Notes under the pieces: generated by a model
Database searches by the model: none
Seen by the model: the letters and a program-made list of their open reading frames with translations, nothing else
What the model was told of the DNA's origin: nothing
Assembly (NCBI RefSeq): GCF_040054535.1
Contig: NC_090781.1
Location: forward strand, 6,780,982 to 6,844,981
Length of the DNA stretch: 64,000 bases
Source: Antennarius striatus
Lineage: Eukaryota > Chordata > Actinopteri > Lophiiformes > Antennariidae
Direction of reading: 5' to 3'
Shown: positions 36,470 through 46,805 of the stretch, one piece after another
Layout: the number at the start of each line of letters is the position of its first letter
Position numbering within the stretch: the stretch's first letter is position 1
Made by a program: the position numbers and the translations under genes

Positions 36470-36640
36470 ATATCAGTAATACAGTCGCAGCACTGGAAAT
36501 GATAGTTGAAATCATTATACAGATATAGCAGAAGTAGAAGTAGTTATATAGTAGCAGTAGTAGCAATAGTAGTAGGAGTAGTAGTAATAGTAATAGCAAT
36601 AATAATTGTAGCAGTAGTAGTAGTAGAATTAAAAATACAG
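36470..36640. repeat. (GTA)n-rich repeat, block A
   Basis: Degenerate GTA/CAGTAG trinucleotide repeat that starts with a specific lead (CAGTAATACAGTCGCAGCAC). The lead recurs in block B at 36843. Confidence 0.8.
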
Positions 36641-36648
36641 CAGTATTT

Positions 36649-36830
36649 CAGCGGGGGCTCAGTGGTAAAGCGCGCGGTACAGCAGGTCGTCTAGTGTTTC
36701 AAGACCGTCGGTTCGATTCCAGCTCCTGCCCAAAAAGACATCCGGAAGTGAGCTGACAGATTTCACCTAACTAGAGTATGCCACTAATTTCCCAACGGGG
36801 ATTAAAATTAGTATGTAAAATTAAAACAAA
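36649..36830 (+). mobile_element. tRNA-derived SINE with L2-type 3' tail
   Basis: The head GGGGGCTCAGTGGTAAAGCG carries an A box and the segment GGTTCGATTCC is a canonical B box. The body includes GAAGTGAGCTGACAG and the tail TTTCCCAACGGGGATTAAAA matches the 3' end of L2 LINEs. A shared tail is how L2 machinery mobilises such SINEs in fish (known for other families). It is not a functional tRNA gene. Confidence 0.8.
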
Positions 36831-36837
36831 CACAAAA

Positions 36838-36990
36838 ACATCAGTAATACAGTAGTAGCACTAATAATAGTAGAAATCATTATACAGTAGCAGCAGTAGT
36901 AGAAGTAGTTATATTGTAGCAGTAGAAGTAGTAGTAGTAGTAGTAGTAGGATTAGAAATACAGTAGTAATAAAGTAGTAATGCAGAAGTG
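36838..36990. repeat. (GTA)n-rich repeat, block B
   Basis: Repeats the block A lead (CAGTAATACAGTAGTAGCAC), then AAATCATTATACAG, then GTA-rich sequence. Blocks A and B are therefore a direct duplication separated by the SINE. Confidence 0.75.
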
Positions 36991-37057
36991 GGCTGAAAAT
37001 ATAAAATATAATAATATATAATGATATAATTATATAATTAATAAATAGTATAATAAT

Positions 37058-37420
37058 CTTCTTCTTCTTTTCCTTTCGGCTTTTCCCTTCAGGGGTCGCC
37101 ACAGCGAATCAATTTCCTCCATCTAGCCCTGTCCTTTGAATCCTCTTCTCTCACACCAACTACCTTCATGTCTTCCCTCACTACATCCATAAATCTCCTC
37201 TTTGGTCTTCCTCTAGGCCTCCTGCCTGGCAGTTCAAAACTCAACATCCGTCTACCAATATGTTCACTATCTCTCCTCTGGACATGTCCAAACCATCTCA
37301 GTCTGGCCTCTCTGACTTTATCTCCAAAACCTCTAACATGTGCTGTCCCTCTGATGTACTCATTCCTGATCCTATCCTTCCTGGTCACTCCCAGAGAAAA
37401 CCTCAGCATCTTCATCTCTG
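37058..37420 (-). mobile_element. RTE LINE, 5'-truncated copy (363 bp)
   Basis: Flanked by the 15-bp duplication AAATAGTATAATAAT at 37043-37057 and 37421-37435. It encodes only the C-terminal domain, 108 open codons starting MKMLRFSLGVTRKDRIRNEY and ending RCGDP. The frame is unbroken. Confidence 0.92.
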
Positions 37421-37435
37421 AAATAGTATAATAAT

Positions 37436-38015
37436 ATATATTATAAAAAGTATTTTTAAAAAAAAGTTTTGGCTTGATCTCCTGTTTGAAAAGAAAATCC
37501 CAATAATTGTAATATTCATTATTTAAACATTGTTCTACATTTCATCTCAAATCTGTCTGGTGTTTTCCTACTATTGACCATAAATTACAGGCACTGTAAT
37601 TCTTTCATTTTTTTCTAGTCAATTCTGATTGAAGTATCCATTGTCAGCTAATTCTACATTAGGAAAGTAATTACATCATTCAATGACAGTGGAGGTCCTT
37701 GAGGGAACGTCATAGTGGAATTTATTGATCCTCCTCTCATCGAACAGTGAATTCAGAAAAAAATTCCTTAGAATTCAAACGTGGCAGCTCTCACTGGGCC
37801 ATTTATTAACATAAAAACGGTGCCTCATATTTGTAGCAAAAAGCAGGGATATGAATAACTTGACTACTTTTTGGTAGACTAGGAGGGTGGTCTGCACAAA
37901 TTGGGTGAGATGCCACAGATGTTGCTCGGCAGTCATTAAAATTGAGAGATTGTCACTGTCATATCACTTACTGATGTTTATAAGTGACACATTGGTGGAA
38001 AGGAACCAGCTGACT
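37436..38015. other. Unannotated intergenic sequence
   Basis: No feature recognised. Confidence 0.35.
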
Positions 38016-38019
38016 CTGA

Positions 38020-38310
38020 ACAGGAAGAAGGGTACACCCTGGATAAGTCACCAGTTCATGACAGGGCCACACAAGAGAAAAACAAGCAAATATTCTCTCT
38101 AATCTATGCCTGTGACCAATTTATTCACCAATTCACCTGCACCACATGTTGTTTGCTGATGGGATAAAATTGGAGGACTTAGGAAGAACCCATACACAAG
38201 GAAAATAAATATCCATGTAAAAAAACTCCCAGGTCTACTCCCAAGTGGATTTTAACCCAGGACATTCTTCTTGTGAGGCAACAGCAGTTGCATTGTGACA
38301 CAAATCAATG
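38020..38310 (-). mobile_element. S-family SINE, diverged
   Basis: On the plus strand: GGGTACACCCTGGATAAGTC, then AGGAAGAACCCATACACA, then AACCCAGGACATTCTTCTTG and GAGGCAACAGCAGTTGC, the inverse order of the family. It is clearly older than the 29-kb copy. Confidence 0.65.
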
Positions 38311-38535
38311 AAATTTAAGGTATTTTAGGAATGAATAGCTTTTATTTGTTACTCCTATGATAAGATATGATATGAACTTATGATAACAGATTTTCCTCCT
38401 AATCATGGCAAATGTAAATATGCAACCAGTGTTAAAAGACAAGTATACTTTAATGACTCCAAACTGGGAAATTCACAAAAATATAGAGACGTGTGACCAA
38501 ATGCAACTCCTCTGCTCATGGACAACCTGGTGAGT

Positions 38536-41500
38536 TGGGAGAGAGAGGTTGCACAATGATTATGTGGTTAGCAAACGCGGGGGCAGGGCCCTCTTCATGC
38601 ACTCACAGCCATGTTCTGCCTGTGTTTGTGTGGGTTCTGGCTGCGTACCTGTTGCTGGTTCCCATGCATAACACAAAGGTTGTCTACTGCTCCTCAGGTA
38701 TGTGTTGCATGCAGATATTAGCAGAACTGAAAATGATAACATGAAATGCCGTCAGCCTCTTCTCCTTTTTTTTTTGCTGGTTTTATTTGCATCCAGGACT
38801 TGAGTCTGATGTAAAATTTCTTAACTAACAAAATCAAACTCAGACAATAATCCAAACAAGCTATAGTGGATTGAGGTTGTAAAGTTCTAGTTCTGTAAAG
38901 TGCTCTCATTTCATGAAAGGTGTGTTACAGAGTCCATGAACCCACATACGATATATTGAAGAATGCACAGAGAGAAATGCATCACTTTCTGTTTGCCTGT
39001 TGTGTTTAATGCATGCATTTCATTTGTTTGGACTCTTTAGGACACAAAAACAGCTCAGGCACAGGTACAGTGTATGAAAACGGTCCCAAACCTGCTCATC
39101 ATTCTCCAGGAGAAGGCCAGGACTCAAAAGGGAGACATACTTTATGCTTGCATTCACCTGTGCAGCAGCAAGCTTCCTTTGGATTGCAGGAAGCGGTCGA
39201 GCACTTGGAGCGATTTGCCTCCTGTCTGCAAAGCACTGGGGATAATCACTGCCAGAACTGTATTCTATACACGTCAATTAATCCTGGGATTTACTGTTCT
39301 TTGAAATGCCAATAATCTCTATGCATTTACTTTCATCAAGGATTACCCCTTTATTAAGGAAATAAGTGATACAACTTTCTACAAACTTTGGAGAAATCCA
39401 ACTGGAATAGTTCAATAGCTTTGAAAAATCATTGCCCAGCACTAGAAAATCCATCCATCCATCCATTCATCTTCTTCCTCTTCATCTGCCGCAGCGGGTC
39501 ACGGGGCAATAGAATATATAATCATTTTAAAATTGTGCAGTGTTTAAAATAACAGAGTATTTAAGAGTATTAAAATAACAACAAGGACATTTTACAGGCC
39601 CTCACACTTTTCCATGACTTTTACACCAGCAAGCAACAACCTTGGGACTTCTGACCTGTGACATTTTTTCCACTACCACACTGCAGAGTGAGAGGTTGCT
39701 AAGAGATAGCAGGGATGAAAAATGTTTTCCATATCATCACTTAGGAAAACAAAATCTGCTTTTGGGAGACACAGTAGATCACTGAATCAATTTGGCAAGG
39801 ATCAGAGATGCCTGTCTCCTTGCCTGTGTCACACTGCTGTGGTCGTAAACATGGATCAGAAGAACCAGATTCGTCAGCTGCACCTGAAACGGCGTGACAG
39901 CACGAGGCACAGCTCAATGGTGAGCTCAACCCCGACGGTAAAGAGGGGTGCTGCACACGTTGTGTAATGGCTCACCTCTGGGAAGCTAAATATACTGGCA
40001 AGTAACCAGACTGCATCATATCATTAACATGGCAGCTGTGAATGTGACACAGACCTATTTTAATAATGTCTCACAGGTCCCAGTAGTACGAATAACATCT
40101 TTGTGCCAACACAACAAATCACACTGCACACTGAACACTATAAAGAAAGATTTTCTAAGTCAAGTAAAGACATTAAATAGCTCATCAATACCAGAACCAT
40201 ATTGCAATGATCCACACCAAGTTGTTGCAAACATAAATGCAAATTGCTTCAGATACATTCTTTTGAGCCCGTGGAATTGCAATTGTGATTTTGAATCAGT
40301 TTGAACAATTAAAAGATCAAGTTTTAGGTTTATGTTTCTTTTTAAACAACTCCACAAAAGTGGTACATTGCACTTGTATTAGTATCTTATTCTCTGTTAA
40401 AAATACATATGGACATGATAATATTAAAACCATCAGAGAAATCTTCAAACAAAGACAAACATTCTCCTATATCCTCTTTCTTTTTTTAGGTCCAGGTATC
40501 CATAGTACTTTCGTGACATTTTTCTTCCTGCTTGTCTCGCTACTGGAAAATGAAATTAGTTTAGGTGTCTGAAACCCAATTACTGGCTGATAGGAAGTAT
40601 CCGATCTGTCACCACATGTGTAAAAAGGTTGGGGCATCACCATTGATTTAGGGGTCTAATTAGCTTTTCTTTTAAAAGTGAGCTTAATTTTTCAGGAAAT
40701 AGAACAAAGATGTAGTCATACACAAATACTCATTTCATTTGAATGTCGGAAAGACAAAAATACTGTTTGGTTGGTGGGTCAGAGGCCCAGCATTCCATAG
40801 TCGCACCTCATCTGTTTAGTTGTTATCAGACCGTCTAATCCGGACAGATGTCACAAATCTGTCCTTTGCTTCCAATTTAGTTATTTTTTGGAGACTTCTG
40901 AAATTGGAGTGCCTGCACTAAAAAAAGGATACTTTGAACTACAAACTATCCTCCTGAATTGGAACTATACCATCTTGTCCCAAAACTTCTTTTCATCTAG
41001 AGGATTTTGGTACCCCCTTGGTTTAAAACAAAAAAAGAAGGTGCTAGAAGGATAGATGGTTTTTACCAGGCCAACTATTTGATGTTATGCTGTTTACCAG
41101 GACTTCTGCTGGCTCTAGAGTTCCATTTACTATCTCATCTACTCTTGAGCTGTCTTTTGACCTGTCATTTTGCAGCTAGTTTACTGTTGGACAAAACTTC
41201 ACTGAAGGCAACTGTTATCCTCTGACATCCATTCGTCAGGTAGAAAAATAGTTCCTTTTCACCTAGCATCATGATATAAACAAGAAAACGCTGCATTTTC
41301 TCAGTATCACCTGCCAGCAGAAGCTGCAACAGCAGCACTTGTCTTGAGTGATTAATTACCCTGAAAACAATAACTTTCCGTTCTGTTACCTGACTCCAAC
41401 CCCAGTGACTCCTACCAGCATTACAGGAATGCCACGCTGATCACAATGTTGCTCCTGCCCTGTGTATTCTCTTACTGTAATACTGTTTGTTGTTGTTTGT

Positions 41501-41798
41501 TTTGTTGAAATGACGCAATACTATAGTATATTTGGTCTGACTTTTGTTGTCATAGAGATTGATCTTATGTTTTACAGTAAAAAAATGAACAGCCATGACA
41601 GTAATAGTGCTCCACTATCCATGCTGGGGTGTTTGGACATGATGTCGATAGAAGACAATTCAAACAACTATTCTAACACCACGTATGCTGTGCTTCCTCT
41701 ATCAAGTAGATGTTTTCTTTGGGTTTATTTTTCATTTGCTTTTTGATTTTTATCATAGTCAGCAGGATCAGGCAAAAAGTTACAAGCAAATCTGGATT
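38536..41798. other. Intergenic sequence with no defined gene
   Basis: Contains a degenerate S-like stretch at 38540-38715 and a 58-bp S 3' end at 39449-39506 (CCATCCATCCATTCATCTTC then GCAGCGGGTCACGGGG). Short open frames at 39041-39300 and 41587-41710 follow AG dinucleotides and look mildly protein-like, but none has a recognisable domain. Confidence 0.35.
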
Positions 41799-41806
41799 AT
41801 TTAGAG

Positions 41807-44311
41807 CAGGGGTTTCAAAGTCAAATACACGGAGGGCCAAAAAAAAAACTGCTACAAGCTGAGGGCCAGACTCATTCAATGTTTATTAAAACATATCGGA
41901 ATGAACATAGCACATTGAACCAAGAGCTAACACAGCATATATTATTTAATAATAAAATGAATAAAGCAATGTTTCGTTATGGCTCTATCAGTAACTTCAA
42001 GGACAAACATTAGTATCAAGAAAATGCATAAATAAAATTGCATGCAGTGTAAACTGAAAATGCATTATTGTGCTGATCTATGATCCTACCATAGAGCAGC
42101 ACAATAATGCAAATACTAAAATAAAAAAATAAAATAAAAATAAAATAAATAAAATAAGTTGTATTCTTTTTCATGGCTCTTATCTGCAATTTCCCGAGTC
42201 GACTCAACTAAACAAATAAAAATTAATCAAAATACAAAAATCTATGGCACACAGACAAATCAATACTTCCTTCAAAGAGACATCACATCTTGTAGAAACA
42301 AATGTAAAAATCTAACTAAATTAAATTAAACTAAATTTAAAACTTAAAATAGGTTACTGCTCTGTGATGCTCACTTTTCTGACGCAAACATTCTCCTATA
42401 TATTTGATGGTGTCTCATCTTTCGTACAAGTTCATCAATGTCCGGGGTCAGGCTCTCAGCGGAGGAAATCGTCAGGATTGAGTGAAGTTGTTTATCAGTC
42501 AAATGGCTCCTTTGTGATGTTTTGTTCAGCTTCATCAGAGAGAACTAGTGTTCACGCAGGTATATGCTTGCAAACATACAGAGCGTCCGGGCATTGTGTT
42601 GGGAATGAAACGTGTAAACTCAGCTGAGACACACAGATTTACCTTTTACATCTCTGAACCTGTACTCTGACTCCCACCTGGCTTGAAACCCCCTTCCGTC
42701 CATCTACCTTTTAGCCATTTTTGAGGAGAGGAGTAGCTAAATTCAATCTCCGCTCTGACTGTTAATAAATAATGTGAAACCAAAGCCCGCTTGCTGCGCT
42801 GCAGTGACTTCCGCTACCGTTGCATTGTGGGAAATGCAGTCTTGGTGCTTGCAAAACATCAGCGGACGGATTGGCCTGCGGGCCGGTTCTACTATAGTGG
42901 TACCTCTACTTACGCATTTAATTGGTTCCGAAAGAAATTACGTAAGTAGAAAATTACGTAAGTAGAGATGCGTTTTCCAATCAAATGCCCTTATCTGTTC
43001 CAAGCCCCCAAAAATTCAGACATAAATGTTTTATAAAGCATAAAAATGCATCAAAACATTTAACAAATACATGTTACAATTAGATTATTACACAATAAAT
43101 GCGAGAATAAAAATGGTGGTCATTTACCTTTTAACTGCTGTCCTTATTGTTTTTTGCCCTCTTTAGTTCATGCGCTTCTGCCTCACGATGCCGAAAAACA
43201 GTGAATTTCAGTCCTCCTTTTGAACTTCTCCAACCACCCACGCATGCCTTAAACTCCTTAAACTTCCTTTTGTTTTAATAACGTGGCGACTTTAGATGCA
43301 TTATGGCCATATTCTTTGGCGAGATCAACCAAACGCATCCCTTTTTCAAGCTTTTCTACGATCTTTTGCTTTGTATGGACAAAAAACTCTTTTCTTTTCC
43401 TCTTTTCTCCGTCACTTTCTTGGGATCCATAGCGAATTCGTACTCAAAAAGTTATTACTGTGTATTTGCGCAAAACTATCAGACTACCTCACGGGGAAAA
43501 GTGCCGAATGCCGAAGACACTACATAACCACCGACCTACCTCCACACAGAGGTGGAGTGGCATCCTTCTTAGCCAATGGGATGCCAGGAAGATAGGTAAT
43601 ACGTAATAGCCAATGGCAGAGCAAATATGAGAATGTTGCGTTCATCAACCTGTGGGAGATTCGACTATCAGCCGATACTGTGTTTTTACATTACGTACAG
43701 TGGGTCGAAATCTCTTTCGTAATTAGAGGCAATATTTTCCTGCTGAGAAATTTTCGTAAGTAGAAAATTTCGTAAGTACAGGTATCACTGTAGTAACACG
43801 GCAATCAGAATTTTACCCTGACCTACTTTCATAGGTCAGGATCCAACATGTAACTGGTGCGTTCTATTTGTCATCTGGTTTCAGAGATGTGTACCTAAAA
43901 AGATATAAAAGTAAAAATGTGACATTGACTTATTTTTTCAAGGTCAAGGTTGTGGTCTAATTTTCATCCCCTTGCCTCCCTGAATATAACGCCTAATGTC
44001 TTGTCATTCTGTCTTATCCGGTTCCTGAATGTACAAAAGTTGAAATTTGACCTTGACCTAATTTTCTCAAGGTCATCATCTCATTTTCATCCCCTTTGCC
44101 GCCCGAGGGATATGCTTATTGTTTCATCTATTCTATTTGCAATGGTTGTGAAGATATTTGGTGGATGGACGTACGGATGGACAAACACACAAAAACTGAC
44201 AGTTACAATACATCACCGCTTCACGGGTTGTCATTAAAAATCATCCTGGAGGCCATAAATAATTAATCACAGGCCAGATCTGGCCAGCGGGCCATGACCT
44301 GGACATATGTG
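41807..44311. mobile_element. hAT (Charlie-like) non-autonomous element containing a Tigger
   Basis: The left end CAGGGGTTTCAAAGTCAAAT plus GGAGGGCC, and the right end with GGGCCATGACCTGGACATATGTG, are typical of fish Charlie-like hATs. The 8-bp flanks ATTTAGAG (41799-41806) and GTTTAGAG (44312-44319) agree at 7 of 8 positions. No transposase frame is seen. About 1.6 kb remains once the nested Tigger is removed. Confidence 0.75.
42895..43791 (-). mobile_element. Tigger/pogo-like element nested in the hAT
   Basis: Termini TAGTGGTACCTCTACTTACG (left) and CGTAAGTACAGGTATCACTG (right) are inverted repeats, flanked by TA at 42893-42894 and 43792-43793. On the minus strand remnants of the Tigger HTH N-terminus (DPKKVTEKRGKEK, then IEKLEKGMRLVDLAKEYG-like sequence) are visible with stops. 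It is the same family as the 26.75-27.76 kb element; the DDE domain is deleted. Confidence 0.85.
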
Positions 44312-44514
44312 GTTTAGAGGAACATGTAGATTTTGTTTGGCAATTTGGATTGTCATTGGTATTCAGATTCTTTAACATTTTTATCTTTAAACATTCATTC
44401 TTTTATTGTTCTTCATAACTCGTTCATAACTTGCGAGAATGAACAGGTCATGCACACACTCACATCTACGGAAATTTATGACTGGTCAATTAACCTGAAG
44501 TGCATGTTTTTTGT

Positions 44515-44640
44515 AGGTGGGAGGAAGCCGGAGAACCCAGAGAGAACCCATGCAGACACAGGGAGAACATGCAAACTTCGCACAGAGCGGGACTTGATCC
44601 GCCTTACCAGCACTACACAATGTGTCACTGTGCCACCTTC
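44515..44640 (-). mobile_element. S-family SINE 5' half
   Basis: On the plus strand GTGGGAGGAAGCCGGAGAAC, CCATGCAGACACAGGGAGAA and GTGTCACTGTGCCACC: the inverse of the family head. The 3' half is absent. Confidence 0.75.
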
Positions 44641-44644
44641 TTTA

Positions 44645-46608
44645 AACATCATCATTGCTATGGCCTTCAATATTGATTTGGATTCAAATAACTGTCTTTG
44701 TCTGGTTATCCACAATATTTTTATGGGACTCTTGGAAAATCTGCCTCCAACCTACATCCAGAAGAAAACCATGAACCATGAATAGCTACCAGATATTGCT
44801 GTGATTCCAATTTCTACGTATATTACAGGTTTTTAAGGTCAGGGAGATATATAATGTATAATATAGGTCAAACTACTATGGGAAGTTTTTTAAAGTGTTG
44901 TCTCATAAGGGGGGGGGGGGGGGGGCAGAGCCGCTCTAGCTTAAGATCTTTTAAAGACTGGTGTCAGGTGAGATTTTTTTTTATGAAGTCATACATGCAG
45001 AGATTCATGCACCAATTAGTAATATAACATATATTAATTATTTTTATTGACAGTATTCCAAAGATTTCTGGGACAGGAGGAACAACCAAATTTTATTTTA
45101 CCTGTTTAGGTTTCACTTGATTAGTTCCGATTTGGTTGTTTTCTGTTTTGATTAGCTATGACGAAAGCATGAACCATATGAACATTTTATAATTAAAAAA
45201 AAAAAAAATAGTAGCATTCTAAAAGGCTGTGATTCTGTGGGAAGAAGAAATCATCATACATATGCTGGACAAATGAAAAAGAATGAATGTCATGATGTTC
45301 ACAGATATTTCACTTTGTTTAGCTGTTATTAAAACAGCCACAAAATAGCCATTAAAAGATTACCATATATTTGTAAATAATTACATTTATTGATCAACCA
45401 AAATTAAATTAATGCAGCTTTAATGATAAAACAAACAAACAAACAAACATTAAAAGAACAGAACAAACAAAAGTATTGCTGTAACTACTTCAGTTTTACA
45501 AAGTTAGAGTTACTCTTACTCAGGAAAGACCCTAAAACACACACAGACATCCTTCCACTAACTGTACGTGGAAGATGTAAGGTCACGTACAGGTCAACAG
45601 AACAACTCCAATTAAGGTTGCTAATAACACTTAGCGAGTGATAAGAATCTCTTCCTGCAAACATTACTCTTGTCTTACGAAAGAAAGTCTTGGACAGGGA
45701 GGAGGCTGAATAACAACATATAATTTGTAGATGTATCTGTATGCATACAGCTAACACAGATATTCATATGGGACTGCAAAGTGTCTCATAACTTTATTTA
45801 TTCTTTATTATGTCTTCTATAAATTTTTGTTAAACATACATCTCATGAGAAGTCAAGTAGGATCCGTGTAACATGCACCACATTTCCATGGCAGGCATAT
45901 AATCACAGTTGATGTGTTAAGAAAAACTATATACAGCAATTAATAATAACAAGAAATATAGTAACGACAATAATAATATTAATATATCACTTCTCATTTT
46001 ATAAAAAATGGAAAAGCGGATATTGGCTTACCCACATTATATAGCAAGTAAATTGTTTATTGTCCTTGACACACATTCCAATCCATTATTTTAAGATGAC
46101 AATAATTGTAAGATTCAAAAGATCAAGCATCTGTTGAAACACTGTAATGAACACTGACTTTATATTTAAGATTTTCAGAATATTTCCATCATCAAAACAT
46201 AAAGTATACACACCATAAATAGCAATTTGTAACTTGCATGTATGTGGTATACACAGATGGCTCTTTACATGACAAGCACAACAATCTTCCAGAAAAATGT
46301 CGCTTATTTTCTTTTCTTGCTGAAAATTGTCTCTTTTTTAATTTCTTTTTTACAGACATTTCAAGTTTTACATTCAGCAATTTGGAGAACAGGGACTCCA
46401 CAAACTTTTCTCATAAACCATAGAGCTAACATGCCTTTTAATAAGACACTTTCAGTTTTGCAGTCACTCAGTTGCACTCATTTTAAAAAGTAGATCTCTG
46501 TTTCACTCCTTGGTGCTTTTTCCTTAATAAGGATGAGGTATTTTGCCAGGAGTCAAGCTTTCTTTGATCATTAGTCCCTCAGCCTGATCAGACAAGTAAT
46601 GTTGGAGT
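44645..46608. other. Region between repeats and the drd2 stop, includes the drd2 3'UTR
   Basis: AT-rich. On the minus strand, overlapping AATAAA signals occur within 45791-45812, about 0.8 kb past the drd2 stop, and could be the drd2 polyadenylation site. This is inferred from motif and distance only. Confidence 0.35.
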
Positions 46609-46805
46609 TTAGCAGTGCAAAATCTTAATGAATGCTTTTCTGAACTCAACATTGAAGGTGGTGTAAATGATGGGATTTACAGCACTATTCACATAACCAA
46701 GCCAAGTGAAAGCATTATACATCTCAGCGGTAACCTTGCATCTTGTGCAGTGGGTGTTCAAGATATGCGTGATGAAAAATGGCAACCAGCAGATGATGAA
46801 TACAC
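46609..46805 (-). CDS. drd2: drd2 last coding exon (TM6-TM7, C-tail)
   Basis: Acceptor TCTTCTCAG|GTGTATTC. Codes [16 protein letters not shown], an extracellular loop 3 [15 protein letters not shown]7 with NPIIY and the terminal KILHC, then stop. The loop has CxxC (HCTRC), whereas mammalian D2 has HCDC. Confidence 0.97.

Noticed and set aside
36649..36725. Functional tRNA gene
   Set aside because: A and B boxes exist, but the sequence cannot fold into a full cloverleaf with an acceptor stem and it continues into a SINE body with an L2 tail.
41587..41710. Possible receptor-like first exon (MNSHDSNSAPLSMLGC...)
   Set aside because: It has a few N-glycosylation-like motifs after an AG, but no conserved continuation, a weak donor and no matching downstream exon.
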